A DNA stretch of 64,000 nt from Clostridiales bacterium (lineage in GTDB: Bacteria; Bacillota; Clostridia; Oscillospirales; Oscillospiraceae). The position numbers and the translations under genes are program-made. Each line of letters opens with the position of its first letter. Position 1 is the first letter of the stretch. Positions 63,362 through 64,000 of the stretch are shown piece by piece. The notes beneath the pieces are model-generated. The model was not told the origin of the DNA, made no database searches, and saw nothing but the letters and a program-made list of their open reading frames with translations. The stretch lies in assembly GCA_022785125.1 (NCBI GenBank), contig JALFRA010000014.1, forward strand, positions 1 through 64,000. The letters are read 5' to 3'.

Positions 63362-64000
63362 TCAGCCACCCCAACTGCTGGCGTTCTGGGTGGCGTAACC
63401 GATGAACACCTCGTCACCTTCATTCAGGCCCCGCTTGATCTCCACCCGGGTGGTGTCGGCCAGGCCGATCTCCACCGGCACGGCCCAGAAGCCCTCGGGG
63501 CATTCCCAGGCGGGATCAGGCTCCAGAATGGCATTCGCCGGGGCCTCCTTGGACTTGACAAAGACGATGGTGCCGGTCTCTCCATCGGTGGAGGGGCCGC
63601 CCATACCGCCGCTGGCGCCGCCGCCAGTGGAGATACCCGGGCCAGGCATGACTACTACGCCCAGCTTACGGGCGGAAACGCCGCCGGAATACCGTTGAGG
63701 TATTGCTACCGCACCGCCGCTGACAGACATATCTCCGTCTATGATCATGCCGCCGTCATCGACGTTCACATCGCCGTCGCCCACAGTTCCGCCGTCGTCC
63801 ACGGACATATCGCCGTCATCAGGAAGATCACTGCCGCCCATTTCACCGCCGTCCGTACCGTCCTCTCCGCCATCGCCGGCAGGGGGCGCATCCATGCTGT
63901 CGGGCAGCGTCACATTGCCGAAGCTGACATACTTGACAGCGGCCACCGGCACGGTAAGACAGTTGTCCGACTGGCTGGCCACAAAGGAATAGTTAACGTA
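63362..64000 (-). CDS. HlyD/RND-type efflux adaptor, C-terminal part (continues past right edge)
   Basis: 213 codons are visible. The frame continues upstream in YVNYSF to the window edge. The membrane-fusion-protein C-terminus is recognisable: LTVPVAAVKYV near the top and, at the end, VPVEIGLADTTRVEIKRGLNEGDEVFIGY, typical of the beta-barrel/membrane-proximal domain. Between them lies an unusual Asp/Gly-rich stretch (about 60 residues) made of short repeats such as DGDMSVDDGG, absent from ordinary adaptors. The ATPase gene starts one base after its stop. Confidence 0.85.
   Translation of the reverse strand, partial: YVNYSFVASQSDNCLTVPVAAVKYVSFGNVTLPDSMDAPPAGDGGEDGTDGGEMGGSDLPDDGDMSVDDGGTVGDGDVNVDDGGMIIDGDMSVSGGAVAIPQRYSGGVSARKLGVVVMPGPGISTGGGASGGMGGPSTDGETGTIVFVKSKEAPANAILEPDPAWECPEGFWAVPVEIGLADTTRVEIKRGLNEGDEVFIGYATQNASSWGG

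Overview
The window looks like a chromosome segment of a moderately high-GC gut Clostridia species, most like the Oscillospiraceae (Flavonifractor / Intestinimonas / Lawsonibacter relatives). The reasons are HrcA/CIRCE heat-shock control, sigma-A-type promoters with AGGAGG ribosome sites, SLH-domain surface protein, an FprA flavoprotein fused to rubredoxin (an anaerobe trait), and clostridial mobile-element genes. The genus is an inference; no 16S rRNA gene is present.

Layout. 1-1140: the start of an IS3-type transposase runs off the left edge, followed by debris: a truncated copy of the FprA-rubredoxin gene found intact at 57472-58842, and a broken MFS transporter. 1190-10655: housekeeping and envelope genes (amidohydrolase, HtrA-like protease with a two-component system, cation efflux, a histidine-kinase-like ATPase, GAPDH, pyridoxal kinase). 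Two intergenic surprises lie here: a promoter-terminator pair with no ordinary gene (candidate small RNA, about 2450-2546) and a run of strong hairpins (6052-6301) whose first part folds as a four-way junction.

10811-29632: an integrated element of about 18.8 kb sits in the anticodon loop of a tRNA-Leu(UAG) gene. The 5' half of the split tRNA is at 10779-10817 and the 3' half at 29626-29678. A second, intact tRNA-Leu(UAG) lies just inside the left end. Joining the two inner ends recreates a 42-bp imperfect palindrome, as expected for the attachment site of a large serine recombinase. The backbone carries two serine recombinases, a relaxase with a nested second gene, MobC, a RepA-like ATPase, a sigma-like protein and small accessory genes. 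It has no conjugation pore genes, so it is probably an integrative mobilizable element. Each end carries one very large, AT-rich gene that looks like anti-phage cargo: a 1413-residue STAND-type NTPase (Avs-like) on the left and a 1546-residue DUF4011-helicase-nuclease on the right.

29700-64000: mostly ordinary chromosome. It holds an M18 aminopeptidase; an ABC exporter with lipoprotein adaptor; an ECF sigma/anti-sigma-like pair; a D-aminopeptidase, an NYN RNase-like protein, murA, a YycJ-type hydrolase and rlmH; a phosphohexomutase; PHP phosphatase with rpiB; a PMT-type glycosyltransferase; the hrcA-grpE-dnaK-dnaJ cluster under a perfect CIRCE operator; an acetyltransferase; a cysteine desulfurase-MATE-hydrolase operon; FprA-rubredoxin; and a MacB-like ABC operon ending in an SLH protein, whose adaptor gene runs off the right edge.
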